Made by a program: the position numbers and the translations under genes. The notes below the pieces were generated by a model. The model did not search any database. It was not told the DNA's origin and saw nothing but the letters and a program-made list of their open reading frames with translations. A DNA stretch of 64,000 nucleotides. It comes from Deltaproteobacteria bacterium (GTDB lineage: Bacteria > Myxococcota > Myxococcia > Myxococcales > Anaeromyxobacteraceae). Positions within the stretch are counted from its first letter, which is position 1. Each line of letters begins with the position of its first letter. The stretch lies in the NCBI GenBank assembly GCA_016214955.1, contig JACRMN010000002.1:1-64000 (forward strand). The letters are read 5' to 3'. This document shows, one piece after another, positions 1-7,723 of this stretch.

Positions 1-1
1 C

Positions 2-79
2 GGCGCGGCTGCCGGCGCGGCGGTCTCGATCCTCTCCGGCCCGGTGAAGAAGCCTGTGGCCCAGGCCTCCAAGGCCTAA
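2..79 (+). CDS. 3' end of 99-aa repeat-family membrane protein (copy 1, cut by window edge)
   Basis: Only the last 25 codons are inside the window. They match the C-terminus of the complete copies at 4334 and 11496 (…SILSGPVKKPVAQASKA) almost residue for residue, and end with TAA. The family is a small membrane protein rich in Gly, Ala and Val with no function I recognise. The rest of this copy, including any sigma-54 promoter, lies to the left of the window, so I cannot say whether it is intact. Confidence 0.75.
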   Translation, partial: GAAAGAAVSILSGPVKKPVAQASKA

Positions 80-103
80 GCTCCCCGCACCCTCGCAGCA
101 GAC

Positions 104-131
104 GCGGCCCGGGCCTCTCGGCTCGGGCCGC
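104..131 (+). terminator. Hairpin in repeat tail, copy 1
   Basis: A 28-nt sequence folds into a 12-bp stem (one G-T wobble) with a TCTC loop; the outer arms are GCGGCCCG and CGGGCCGC. It begins 24 nt after the stop codon of copy 1 and the same hairpin follows all five copies in the window. No T-run follows, so it is not a classical Rho-independent terminator, but a transcription-stopping or RNA-stabilising role is the simplest reading. Confidence 0.6.
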
Positions 132-144
132 TGCCGTTCCCAGG

Positions 145-178
145 CCCGCTCCCGCCGCGGTGGTTTGCGGGAGGCGGG
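145..178. promoter_or_regulatory. Imperfect inverted repeat upstream of the kinase-TPR gene
   Basis: CCCGCTCCCGC (145-155) and GCGGGAGGCGGG (167-178) are nearly complementary, 11 nt apart, and lie 38 nt before the GTG start at 216. It could be an operator or a leader hairpin. GC-rich DNA produces such pairs easily, so support is weak. Confidence 0.25.
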
Positions 179-215
179 CGCGGGCGCGTAGCATCGAGCC
201 CTTCCCGGGGGGCTC

Positions 216-3092
216 GTGGGCGAAGCAGAAGGCCAGGCGCGCGGCGACCTGACGGCCCTCCTCGAGGCGCTGGCGAAGGCGCCCGAGCCCGGCGGAGCCT
301 GGGCGGAGGAGCTTTGTCCCGGCGAGACGCTGGACCGCTTCCAGGTGCTGCGGGAGCTGGGGCGGGGCGGGTTCGGCGCGGTCTACGAGGCGCTCGACCG
401 CGAGCTGGGCCGGCGGGTGGCGCTGAAGACGCTGCGGCCGGGGCGCGCCCGCGACGAGTGGGCCGGCGCCGCCATCCGCGCCGAGGCGCAGGCGGCGGCG
501 CGGCTCTCGCACCCGGGCATCGTCACGCTCTACGAGGCATGCACCTGCGAGAAGGGGCCCTACCTGGTGCTGGAGCTGCTCCACGGGGAGACGCTGGAGG
601 AGCGGCTTCTCCGCGGGCCGGTGCCGCTCGCCGAGGCACTGGAGATCGGTCAGCAGACGGCGCGGGCGCTGGCCTACGCGCACGGCGAGGGGCTGGTGCA
701 CCGCGATCTCAAGCCCGCCAACCTGCACCTGGGCGAGGACGGGCGGGTGAAGCTGCTCGACCTGGGGCTGGCGCACCTGCTTGGCGGAAAGGCGCAGTCG
801 GGGGGGACGCCGGCCTACGTGGCGCCGGAGCAGTGGCTGGGACAGCCGGTGGACGGCAAGGCCGACGTCTTCTCCCTGGGGGCGGTGCTCCACGAGCTGC
901 TCTCGGGACGGCGGCCGTTCGAGGTGAAGGAGGGGCGAAGCGCTGCGCTCGACGGCGAGGCGGCGCCGCCGCTGGCGGGGAGGCAGCCGCGGCGGCTCGC
1001 GGCGCTGGTGGCGCGGTGCCTCTCCGCGAAGCCGGGGGAGCGGCCCACGGCGGCGCAGGTGGCCGAGGAGCTGCGCGGGCTGCAGCAGGCCCAGGCCCGG
1101 CCGAGGCAGCTCCGACGCCTGGCGCTGCTGGCGGTGGCAGGCGCCGCGGCCGGCGCGCTCCTGGCCGGCCTGGCCATCCGGTGGCTCTCGCCCAGCGTGC
1201 CGGCGCCCGGTCCCGACGGGCGCATCGTGGTGGCGGTGGCCGACTTCGCCAACGAGACCCGCGACCCGGAGCTGGACGGGCTCTCCGACCTGCTCATCAC
1301 CTCGCTCGAGCAGTCGCAGCGGCTCCGGGTGCTGACGCGCAGCCGCATGGTCGACGTGCTCCGGCAACTCGGCAAGACCGGGGTCGAGCGCATCGACGAG
1401 CGGCTGGGGCGCGAGGTGGCGCTGGCCGCCGGCGGGCGCGCCCTGGTGGTGGCCACCCTGCGCCGCTTCGAGGCTCTGTACGCCATCGACCTCAAGGTGC
1501 TCGATCCGGTGACCAGCGAGTACCTGGTCACCTTGAAGGAGGAGCGCGCCGGCAAGGCCTCCATCCCCGGCATGCTCGACCGGCTCTCGGCGCGGACCCG
1601 CGAGCGCCTGCGCGAGAGCCCCGGCGAGGTCAGCGCCTCGCAGGTGCACGTCGCCGAGGCTGTCACCGCGAACCCCGAGGCCTGGGGCCACTACGCCGAG
1701 GGGCTTCGCCACGAGAGCGCCACCGACAACCTGCGCGCGGTCCTCGCCTACCGCAGGGCGGTGGCCGCCGACCCGCGGTTCGCGCTGGCCCACTACCGGC
1801 TCGCCTACCTGGGCGAGTACGCGGGGCTCGACCGCGCGGTTCGCGAGGCCTCGATGGAGGCCGCCTACCGGGAGGTGGAGCGGATGCCGGCCAAGGAGCG
1901 GCTCCTCTTCCACGCCTGGAAGGCGCATGTCGACGGGCGCGACGCCGACGCCCTGGCCCTGTACTCCCGTGCCGCCGAGGCCTATCCGCTCGACAAGGAG
2001 GTGCTGTACCTCGCAGGCGACCTCTACCTCCACCAGGGCAGGGCGGCGGAGGCGCTGCCGTGGTTCGAGCGAGCGGTGGCCCTCGACCCCACCTGGCCCG
2101 AGGCCCAGAAGCATCTGCTCCAGGACGCGCTTCCCATGCTGGGCCGTGGCGAGGAGGCCCTGGCGCGGGCGCGCGCCAGGGCAGAGGCCTCTCCGGGGCT
2201 CGCCACGCGCAACACCGTCGTCTTCCTCCTCAGCGCCCTCCGGCGGCACGACGAGGCCCTGGCACTCTCCCGCCAGGGGGCGGAGCGGGATCCCGGGCGC
2301 GTCTCGCGCGCCTGGCTGCTCACCAGCCTGGTCCTCGCCGGCCGCTACCAGGAGGCCGAGGCGCTGGCGCGCTCGGGCGTCGCCGCGCCCTCGTCGGACG
2401 ACCCGCTGGCCGACGCCGGCCCCCTGGCGGCGGTCCTCGAGCACCAGGGCCGGCGGCGCGAGGCGCTGGCCGCGCTCGAGCCCGGACGAGCGCCAGACCT
2501 CCATCCCGAGGTCCGCCGCTGGGCCCGCTGGGCCCTCCTCATGGACCAGCGCGACAGGCGGCCCGCGCTGGCCATGGCCGAGGGGATCCGGCAGACCGGC
2601 GAGACCAGGCAGGGGCTGTTCACCGGGTACTTCCTGCTCGGCGAGGACCGGCGCGCCGCCGAGTCGGCGGTGGGGCTCCGGGGATACGACCGGGAGCTGT
2701 ACGAGGGCATCCTCCTCTGGCGGCGCGGCGACGCGGTCGCGGCTGCCGCGCGGCTGCGCCCGCTCCTCTCGGCCGACCCCAACCGCCGCGACTTCTGGAG
2801 CTGGTGGTTCTCCTACGTGGCCTTCGACGCCCACCTCGACGCCGAGGCCATCGCCGCCGCCGATCGGTTCGAGGCCTCCCGGTACTACGCCCTCGTGCCC
2901 TGGCGCGGCTGGGGGCTCGCCCGCCTGCAGGTGCGCAAGGCCGAGGCCCAGGCGCGGCTCGGGGACCGGGCCGCGGCCCTGGCCACGGTCGATCGGCTCC
3001 TCGACCGCTGGAAGCAGGCCGACCCCGACCTTCCGCTCCTCGCCGAGGCACGCGCCCTCCGGCGCCGGCTGGCCTCGGCGCCGGGCCGCTGA
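216..3092 (+). CDS. Membrane Ser/Thr protein kinase with FlgO/TolB-like and TPR domains
   Basis: 958 aa with a GTG start after a G-rich ribosome-binding site. The kinase domain spans about 42-285: glycine loop GRGGFG (49-54), VALK lysine at 71, HRDLKPAN (162-169), a DLG variant of the DFG motif (182-184) and APE (203-205). One membrane segment lies at about 301-323. A domain starting GRIVVAVADFANET (336 on), of the type found in TPR-coupled kinases and cyclases, follows, and the rest is tetratricopeptide repeats. The kinase is therefore cytoplasmic and the TPR part probably periplasmic. It lies between repeat copies 1 and 2. A scrap of a paralogue's C-terminus sits beside repeat copy 4 (10018-10083). 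Its substrate is unknown. Confidence 0.9.
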   Translation: MGEAEGQARGDLTALLEALAKAPEPGGAWAEELCPGETLDRFQVLRELGRGGFGAVYEALDRELGRRVALKTLRPGRARDEWAGAAIRAEAQAAARLSHPGIVTLYEACTCEKGPYLVLELLHGETLEERLLRGPVPLAEALEIGQQTARALAYAHGEGLVHRDLKPANLHLGEDGRVKLLDLGLAHLLGGKAQSGGTPAYVAPEQWLGQPVDGKADVFSLGAVLHELLSGRRPFEVKEGRSAALDGEAAPPLAGRQPRRLAALVARCLSAKPGERPTAAQVAEELRGLQQAQARPRQLRRLALLAVAGAAAGALLAGLAIRWLSPSVPAPGPDGRIVVAVADFANETRDPELDGLSDLLITSLEQSQRLRVLTRSRMVDVLRQLGKTGVERIDERLGREVALAAGGRALVVATLRRFEALYAIDLKVLDPVTSEYLVTLKEERAGKASIPGMLDRLSARTRERLRESPGEVSASQVHVAEAVTANPEAWGHYAEGLRHESATDNLRAVLAYRRAVAADPRFALAHYRLAYLGEYAGLDRAVREASMEAAYREVERMPAKERLLFHAWKAHVDGRDADALALYSRAAEAYPLDKEVLYLAGDLYLHQGRAAEALPWFERAVALDPTWPEAQKHLLQDALPMLGRGEEALARARARAEASPGLATRNTVVFLLSALRRHDEALALSRQGAERDPGRVSRAWLLTSLVLAGRYQEAEALARSGVAAPSSDDPLADAGPLAAVLEHQGRRREALAALEPGRAPDLHPEVRRWARWALLMDQRDRRPALAMAEGIRQTGETRQGLFTGYFLLGEDRRAAESAVGLRGYDRELYEGILLWRRGDAVAAAARLRPLLSADPNRRDFWSWWFSYVAFDAHLDAEAIAAADRFEASRYYALVPWRGWGLARLQVRKAEAQARLGDRAAALATVDRLLDRWKQADPDLPLLAEARALRRRLASAPGR

Positions 3093-3208
3093 CGCTCGGC
3101 CGCCGTCCCCACGACCTCCCACACCCGCTGTCCGCCGTTCCCGCCGGACTCGTCGGCGGGATCCGACAGCAGGAGTGCGCAAGTGCCCGGAATCCGGTGC
3201 CGGAGGAG

Positions 3209-3224
3209 TGGCAGGGCACGTGCA
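3209..3224 (+). promoter_or_regulatory. Sigma-54 (-24/-12) promoter, copy 2
   Basis: TGGCAGGGCACGTGCA fits the sigma-54 pattern: the GG and GC elements are separated by exactly 10 nt, within TGGCA…TGCA. The same 16 nt occur at the same distance from the ATG in copies 3 and 5. It would need an ATP-dependent enhancer-binding protein; a GTCGG-N6-CCGAC inverted repeat about 40 nt upstream is a possible binding site. Confidence 0.6.
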
Positions 3225-3297
3225 ATCTCTCTGGCCATACGGCGCACGGCGCCGAGAGCCTCGAAGGCAAACGCAGACCAACCCACGGAGAAACACC

Positions 3298-3406
3298 ATG
3301 AACCGCAAGACCCCCACTCTCATCGGCGCCGGCGTCGGACTCGCTGTCTTCCTGGCGGTCGGCCTCCTGCCTGCCCTGCTGTACGGCGGCTACGCCCAAG
3401 GCCTAA
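3298..3406 (+). pseudogene. Truncated 99-aa repeat-family gene (copy 2)
   Basis: The first 32 codons (MNRKTPTLIGAGVGL… to LLYGGYA) match the intact copies. A deletion then fuses them out of frame to the final codons, so the ancestral stop (3404-3406) is no longer read. Reading continues to 3576 and would run antisense over the last ~100 nt of the nucleotidyltransferase gene. The promoter and start are intact, so a chimeric product with one membrane segment is possible, but I treat the gene as broken. Confidence 0.8.
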
Positions 3407-3430
3407 GCTCCCCGCACCCTCGCAGCAGAC

Positions 3431-3458
3431 GCGGCCCGGGCCTCTCGGCTCGGGCCGC
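3431..3458 (+). terminator. Hairpin in repeat tail, copy 2
   Basis: Identical in sequence to the hairpin at 104-131: a 12-bp GC stem with a TCTC loop. It stands between the broken copy 2 gene and the convergent nucleotidyltransferase gene (stop at 3479-3481), so it could end transcription from either side. Confidence 0.6.
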
Positions 3459-3478
3459 TGCCGTTCCCGGCCTGCAGA

Positions 3479-3934
3479 TCAGCGCCCGCGCAGGCGGGCC
3501 AGCATGTCCAGGTCGGCCAGGTCCTGCGGCCGCCCGCTGGCTCGCTTGTTCTGCTCCAGGTGGCGCCGCGAGATGACCGGGACCTCCTGCCCGCCGTAGG
3601 TGGTGGCGGCGCGGTCGGGCCAGGCCTCTTCGAAGGTCACGCCATCGACGGAGGTGAGGACGTCGATGCGCACCGGGGCGACGCCGATCTGGAAGACGAT
3701 GCCGGGGGTCGCGAGGTCGAATGGCCGAAGCTCGCCGAGCGGTGCTCCGAAGCGCCCCAGCGCCCGGTGTACCCGGGCAGCATTCTCCGCGGTGGGGTTC
3801 ACCCAGACATCGAGGTCGCGCGTGTAGCGGGGCGCGGCGTGCACGGCCAGCGCATAGCCGCCGACGAGCAGGTACTCAGCCGCCTCGGCGTTCAATGCAG
3901 CAAACAGATCGCTGAAGTCGGGGTTCGGGTCCAT
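3479..3934 (-). CDS. MNT-fold nucleotidyltransferase (DUF6036/AbiEii-like)
   Basis: 151 aa. It has the pattern of small pol-beta-type nucleotidyltransferases: EYLLVGGYALAVH near residues 20-32, the metal-binding DLDVW shortly after, and a third acidic position in RIDVLTSVD. Such proteins resemble AbiEii/MNT toxins or antitoxins that modify RNA or proteins with nucleotides. Its 5' end overlaps the upstream partner gene by 59 nt in another frame, which implies translational coupling. The pair lies between repeat copies 2 and 3, so it looks like cargo. Activity as a toxin is inferred from relatives, not shown here. Confidence 0.8.
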   Translation of the reverse strand: MDPNPDFSDLFAALNAEAAEYLLVGGYALAVHAAPRYTRDLDVWVNPTAENAARVHRALGRFGAPLGELRPFDLATPGIVFQIGVAPVRIDVLTSVDGVTFEEAWPDRAATTYGGQEVPVISRRHLEQNKRASGRPQDLADLDMLARLRGR

Positions 3935-4109
3935 CCGGGCTCCGCCAGGCCAGGTCCTCGAGGACCAGAGTCCACACCGCTGCCATGCGCTCCGATGGCG
4001 TCACCGAGTGCCAGAAGTCGCGATCGAAGGCGCCGTCGTCGCCGTGCAGCGCAACGAGGCGGCTCCTTCCGGTGGCGCGGCGCGCACGAGCGTCCATGGC
4101 CGCCATCAT
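3876..4109 (-). CDS. Small partner protein of the nucleotidyltransferase
   Basis: About 73-77 aa; ATG codons at 4109, 4106 and 4097 are all possible, and a GAGGT stretch lies just upstream of the first. The features FDRDFWHSVTPSERMAAVW and a C-terminus of the PEPRLQRSV type match, from memory, a small family found directly upstream of this nucleotidyltransferase type, with a conserved WxxxxxxER-like core. The last 59 nt are read in a second frame as the start of the nucleotidyltransferase. A toxin-antitoxin-like or regulatory pairing is inferred. Confidence 0.7.
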   Translation of the reverse strand: MMAAMDARARRATGRSRLVALHGDDGAFDRDFWHSVTPSERMAAVWTLVLEDLAWRSPDGPEPRLQRSVCCIERRGG

Positions 4110-4244
4110 ACCTCAGGGCTCCGCTCGAGCCGGCCGGCCGCCCGGCTCGCGCTCCCACACCCGCTGTCCGCCGTTCCCGCCGGACTCGTCGGCGGGATCC
4201 GACAGCAGGAGTGCGCAAGTGCCCGGAATCCGGTGCCGGAGGAG

Positions 4245-4260
4245 TGGCAGGGCACGTGCA
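4245..4260 (+). promoter_or_regulatory. Sigma-54 (-24/-12) promoter, copy 3
   Basis: TGGCAGGGCACGTGCA has GG-N10-GC spacing. A start about 12 nt downstream would give an untranslated leader of roughly 60 nt before the ATG at 4334. Conservation in three copies, while flanking bases vary, supports function. Confidence 0.65.
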
Positions 4261-4333
4261 ATCTCTCTGGCCATACGGCGCACGACGCCGGGAGCTTCGA
4301 AGGCAAACGCAGACCAACCCACGGAGAACCACC

Positions 4334-4633
4334 ATGAACCGCAAGACCCCCACTCTCATCGGCGCCGGCGTCGGACTCGCTGTCTTCCTGGCCGTGGGCC
4401 TCCTGCCCGCGCTGCTGTACGGAGGCTACGCGGGCGTGCTCCTGGCGGGCGGCTTCGTGGGCACCCCGGTGCAGCCGACGCTGTTCGTCCGGGCCCTCAT
4501 CGTCTTCGGGATGGCGCTGGGCGTCGTCGGGGTGGGCAGCCTCTTCGCGGTGGGCGGCGCGGCCGCCGGCGCGGCGGTCTCGATCCTCTCCGGGCCGGTG
4601 CGGAAGCCGGCCGCCCAGGCCTCCAAGGCCTAG
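4334..4633 (+). CDS. 99-aa glycine-rich membrane protein (repeat-family copy 3)
   Basis: 99 aa with a short basic N-terminus (MNRKTP) followed by two or three hydrophobic stretches: about 8-30 (LIGAGVGLAVFLAVGLLPAL), 34-45, and 52-86, the last ending in a small-residue GxxxGAAAGAAV helix. The C-terminus is basic (…RKPAAQASKA). This predicts an inner-membrane protein with glycine-zipper packing. It differs from copy 5 at only three residues. I do not recognise a family. An unknown enhancer-binding protein would control it through the sigma-54 promoter. It could be a holin-like, pore or stress-response protein, but nothing in the sequence decides this. Confidence 0.75.
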   Translation: MNRKTPTLIGAGVGLAVFLAVGLLPALLYGGYAGVLLAGGFVGTPVQPTLFVRALIVFGMALGVVGVGSLFAVGGAAAGAAVSILSGPVRKPAAQASKA

Positions 4634-4658
4634 GCTCCCCGCAGCCCTCGCAGCAGGC

Positions 4659-4686
4659 GCGGCCCGGGCCTCTCGGCTCGGGCCGC
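4659..4686 (+). terminator. Hairpin in repeat tail, copy 3
   Basis: The same 28-nt stem-loop as in the other tails. Here it follows an intact gene by 25 nt and lies before the convergent regulator gene whose stop is at 4740. Confidence 0.6.
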
Positions 4687-4739
4687 TCGCGTCTGCAGGG
4701 AGGGGATGCGCACCCGACAGCCGAGCGGGACGCGAAGGA

Positions 4740-7574
4740 TCAATCCCCCGGCTTGCTGCTGAGGCGCCGACCGGAGCCCTTTCGCGGCTGGCCCGGGGGC
4801 GGTGTCTCCGTCGAGCGTTCCGTCCGACCCCGGGAGGCGTCCCGGGCGGGCCTCGCGGCGTCGGTGAGGGCCGCGAGGCTGGCCATCGCGCGCTGCTCGA
4901 GGCTCCGGGCTCCCGTCGAGCGCGCGCGCTCGATGGCCTCTTGGTAGTCCCGGCTCGCCGCGGCGGGATCGGCTCCCTGCCGCTGCTCGCCACGCATCCG
5001 CAGCAGCTCGGGCAGGTACACGCTCTCGTCGTGCGCGAGCGCGAAGTCGATGATCTCGTCGGTCAGCCGCTGCGCCTGGGGGGCATGCCCGGAGCTTCTC
5101 AGCACCTCGATCAGCACCTGCGCGAGCAGGGTGGAGCAGGTCGAGACCTCGTTCAGCCGCTGGCGCAGGGCATCGAGGTGCGGCTCGATGGCGGGCAGCG
5201 CGAGCGGCTCACGCAGGGCCTCCGCCCACAGCGCGAAGGCGCGCGCCTCGGTGTGCAGGCCCAGGTCCAGGGCGGACACGCGAACGGCCTGTCGTGCCTC
5301 TGCCTCGACGACCGCCAGCGGATCGCGGCGCAGGAAGCGCAGCCGCGCGCGCACCACGTGTCCGAGCGCCTGCAGGATGGGGAGCCCGAGCCGGTCCGCC
5401 AGCTCGATCGTCGCGAGCGCCTCCCCGAGCGCGCGGTCGGCGTCGCCGACGACCCAGCGCAAGCAGGCGAGGTGGCCGAGCGCCAGGGCCCTCCCCGGGA
5501 GGTTGTCGCGAAACGGCGACGCCTCCCCCTCCGCGGGCACCAGGCGCTCGAGCAGCCGCAGCGCGGTGCCGAGATCGGCGCTGAAGAAGGCGGTGTAGGC
5601 CCGGGCGAAGATCCCGCCGTGGAGGAGCACGGGGTCGAGGTCGTGCGCCTGCTCGATCTGCTCGAGCTCGGCGGCCAGCGGCCTCGAGCGATCGTACTCG
5701 GCGACGATCATGTTGTAGTTGCACAGGTGGGTGATCGCCGAGTACAGGCTCGGAGGGTCGCCCAGCGAGCGGGCGATCTCGATGGCGCGGGCGTGGACCG
5801 CGAGTGGCTCCCGCCCCGCAAAGGCCGCGCTGAAGGTGTTCGAGCTGACCTGTCGGCACAGCGTCTCGTGGACCTGGAGCTCGAGCAGGTCGCGCTCGCG
5901 GCCTGCGGCCACGCCCGGCAGCAGCTGCAGCGCGCGCGTGCAGAGGGCGACGGCGTCCGAGGTCGCGTTGCGCAGGCCGGCCTGGCGTCCCGCGCCCGCG
6001 TAGGCGGCGACCGCGCGGGCCGCGTCGCCTGCCGCGTCGAAGTGCTTCGCGAGCAGGTGGGAGAGCTCGCCGGAGCGCGGGTCGCGCTCGATGGCCTCCG
6101 CGATGAGCCGGTGCCAGCGCTGGCGGCGCAACGGGCTGCTGCGCTCGACGCATACCTCCTGGACCAGCGCATGGGTCATGCCATAGCGATCGCCGGGCTC
6201 CGCGCGCAGGAACAGCGAGCGGCGCAACAGCCCATCGCACGTTTCGTCGACCTGCTCGACCGGCATCTCCAGCGCGGCGGCGACCAGGCCGGTGGAGAAT
6301 TCGGAGCCCACCACGCTGGCCGCCTCGAGCACGCGCTGCTCGGTCGCAGACAGGCGGTCGAGCTGGATGTCGATGAGCTGCTTCACGCTGGCGGGCCGGT
6401 GCGCCTCCACCTCGCCGATCGAGACCGCCAGGGTCCACTGGCCGTCGCGCTCGGTGAGCATCTCCCGGCCGGCCAGCTCGTCGAGCAGCGACACCATGAA
6501 CAGCGGCGTCCCGCCGGTGATCTTCGTGACCAGGCTGGTCAGCTCCCCGGGAAATGCATGCCCGGGGAACCGCCGATCGATGAAGGTCTGCACCGCGGCG
6601 GCGCTGATGCTCGGCACCTCGACGGCCAGCGCGCCCGAGCGGGCGACCAGGGATCGCATCACGGGATAGAGCGGGTGGTCACCGCCCTGGACCTCCGCGC
6701 GTCGCAAGGTCCCGAGCAACAGCAGCCTGGCGGGCTCCTGCCGCTGGGCCAGCAGGGACAGCAGGTCGATCGTCGCGACGTCGGACCACTGCAGGTCCTC
6801 GAGCGCCAGCACCAGCGGCTCGCGCCAGCAGAGCGCCTCGAGGGCCTGGCTGAGCTCGCGGAGCTGCCGGGCCTCGTTGCCGCCGGCGGCGCGCCGCGCG
6901 ACCTCGGCGAGCTGCTCGTCGGGGATGAGCTGCGGCACCTGTGCCGCGAAGGTCGGCGCGTACCGGACCAGCGCCGCCAGCGTCTGCGGACCGCGCGGGG
7001 AGCGCACGAGCGCCGCCAGCGCCTCGATGATGGCGAGGTACGGCTCGGGGGTGCCGTGCTGCTCGAAGCACGATCCGCGGGCGACGATCACCGTGCGCGG
7101 ATCGAGGCCCGCGAGGAAGGTCCGGACGATCGTCGACTTGCCGATCCCTGGCTCGCCGGTGACGAAGCACAGCTGCCGGTGGCCTCCACGCGCCCGCTCG
7201 AGCGCCGCGCGCAGGACCTCCAGCTCCGCCTCGCGACCGACCACGAGAGGGTCGACGTGCCCGGGCCCCGCGCGCGCGTCGACGCGCTCGCCGAGCTCGG
7301 CCACGAACCGGTAGCCGCGCCCGATCACCGTCTCGATCACGCCCTCGCCCAGCACCTGCCGGAGCTCGTGCAGGTGGCTGCGCACCGCGCTGTCACTGAC
7401 CACGTCGCCGCGCCACACCTGCGCCAGCAGCTCCTCGTGGGTGACCAGTTTCCTCGGGTGCGCGGCGAGGTAGCACAGGATCGCGAACGGCTTGCGGCGC
7501 AGGGAGAGCGGGCGGTCGTCCTTCCAGAGCAGGCCTTCGTCGGCGTCCAGCCGAAACGGGGGAAAGAGGACCAT
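4740..7574 (-). CDS. Winged-helix transcriptional regulator with AAA ATPase and TPR-like domains
   Basis: 944 aa from the ATG at 7574, chosen because MVLFPPFRLDADEGLLW is the usual beginning of an OmpR/PhoB-type DNA-binding domain; an in-frame start at 7688 would add an unrelated tail. The winged helix covers about 1-95. A P-loop ATPase follows, with Walker A GEPGIGKST near residue 145 and Walker B-like LVLALEDLQW. A long helical region with TPR-like character fills the C-terminal half. Such proteins are cytoplasmic signal-integrating ATPase regulators whose ligand is usually unknown. It is divergent from the universal-stress gene at 7724, with an inverted repeat in the 149-nt gap, so self-regulation and control of that group is likely. 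Confidence 0.88.
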   Translation of the reverse strand: MVLFPPFRLDADEGLLWKDDRPLSLRRKPFAILCYLAAHPRKLVTHEELLAQVWRGDVVSDSAVRSHLHELRQVLGEGVIETVIGRGYRFVAELGERVDARAGPGHVDPLVVGREAELEVLRAALERARGGHRQLCFVTGEPGIGKSTIVRTFLAGLDPRTVIVARGSCFEQHGTPEPYLAIIEALAALVRSPRGPQTLAALVRYAPTFAAQVPQLIPDEQLAEVARRAAGGNEARQLRELSQALEALCWREPLVLALEDLQWSDVATIDLLSLLAQRQEPARLLLLGTLRRAEVQGGDHPLYPVMRSLVARSGALAVEVPSISAAAVQTFIDRRFPGHAFPGELTSLVTKITGGTPLFMVSLLDELAGREMLTERDGQWTLAVSIGEVEAHRPASVKQLIDIQLDRLSATEQRVLEAASVVGSEFSTGLVAAALEMPVEQVDETCDGLLRRSLFLRAEPGDRYGMTHALVQEVCVERSSPLRRQRWHRLIAEAIERDPRSGELSHLLAKHFDAAGDAARAVAAYAGAGRQAGLRNATSDAVALCTRALQLLPGVAAGRERDLLELQVHETLCRQVSSNTFSAAFAGREPLAVHARAIEIARSLGDPPSLYSAITHLCNYNMIVAEYDRSRPLAAELEQIEQAHDLDPVLLHGGIFARAYTAFFSADLGTALRLLERLVPAEGEASPFRDNLPGRALALGHLACLRWVVGDADRALGEALATIELADRLGLPILQALGHVVRARLRFLRRDPLAVVEAEARQAVRVSALDLGLHTEARAFALWAEALREPLALPAIEPHLDALRQRLNEVSTCSTLLAQVLIEVLRSSGHAPQAQRLTDEIIDFALAHDESVYLPELLRMRGEQRQGADPAAASRDYQEAIERARSTGARSLEQRAMASLAALTDAARPARDASRGRTERSTETPPPGQPRKGSGRRLSSKPGD

Positions 7575-7640
7575 CGAATGGAGACCTAGCGGGGGCGGAT
7601 CCACGCCGCGAGCGCTCGCGATGGACCAATCGGGGGCCGA

Positions 7641-7656
7641 TCCAACGCGGATTGGA
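7641..7656. promoter_or_regulatory. Candidate operator between divergent regulator and uspA-like gene
   Basis: TCCAACGCGGATTGGA is a perfect 5-bp inverted repeat (TCCAA/TTGGA) around 6 nt. A further ATCCAACGG half-site lies at 7671-7679 and ACCAATCGG at 7624-7632. The cluster sits in the only gap between the divergent genes, where a winged-helix regulator would bind. Confidence 0.4.
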
Positions 7657-7723
7657 CGCCGGCAGGCCGGATCCAACGGAGAGCCCACGGCCGTCGAGGG
7701 GGGCCTCCGGCATCTTCAGGCGC

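Larger units (their letters stand above)
3116..3471 (+). repeat. Dispersed repeat unit, copy 2 (internally deleted)
   Basis: The leader (3116-3297) is almost identical to the leader at 4152-4333. The first ~96 nt of the 99-aa gene then join directly to its last codons and the tail (about 3397-3471), so roughly 190 nt of the middle are missing. The deletion joint lies at …GGCTACGCC/CAAGGCCT…, with only a base or so of shared sequence. The unit separates the kinase-TPR gene from the nucleotidyltransferase pair. Confidence 0.85.
4152..4702 (+). repeat. Dispersed repeat unit, copy 3 (complete)
   Basis: A complete unit: leader 4152-4333, gene 4334-4633, tail from 4634. The leader holds an inverted repeat GTCGG-N6-CCGAC (4188-4203), the sigma-54 promoter (4245-4260) and a purine-rich ribosome site CACGGAGAACCACC before the ATG. 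The leader is near-identical to copy 2 and clearly related to copy 5. The tail ends in the sequence CTCGCGTCTGCAGGG, which is shared with copy 5 but not with copies 1, 2 and 4. Confidence 0.88.

Noticed and set aside
4941-7589. 882-codon open frame opposite the AAA regulator
   Set aside because: It mirrors the regulator gene; its product is Arg/Gln/Gly-rich low-complexity with no motifs. The regulator frame has clear winged-helix and P-loop motifs.
7574-7688. Longer start for the AAA regulator
   Set aside because: The extra residues do not resemble the family, and they would cover the divergent promoter region with its palindromes.
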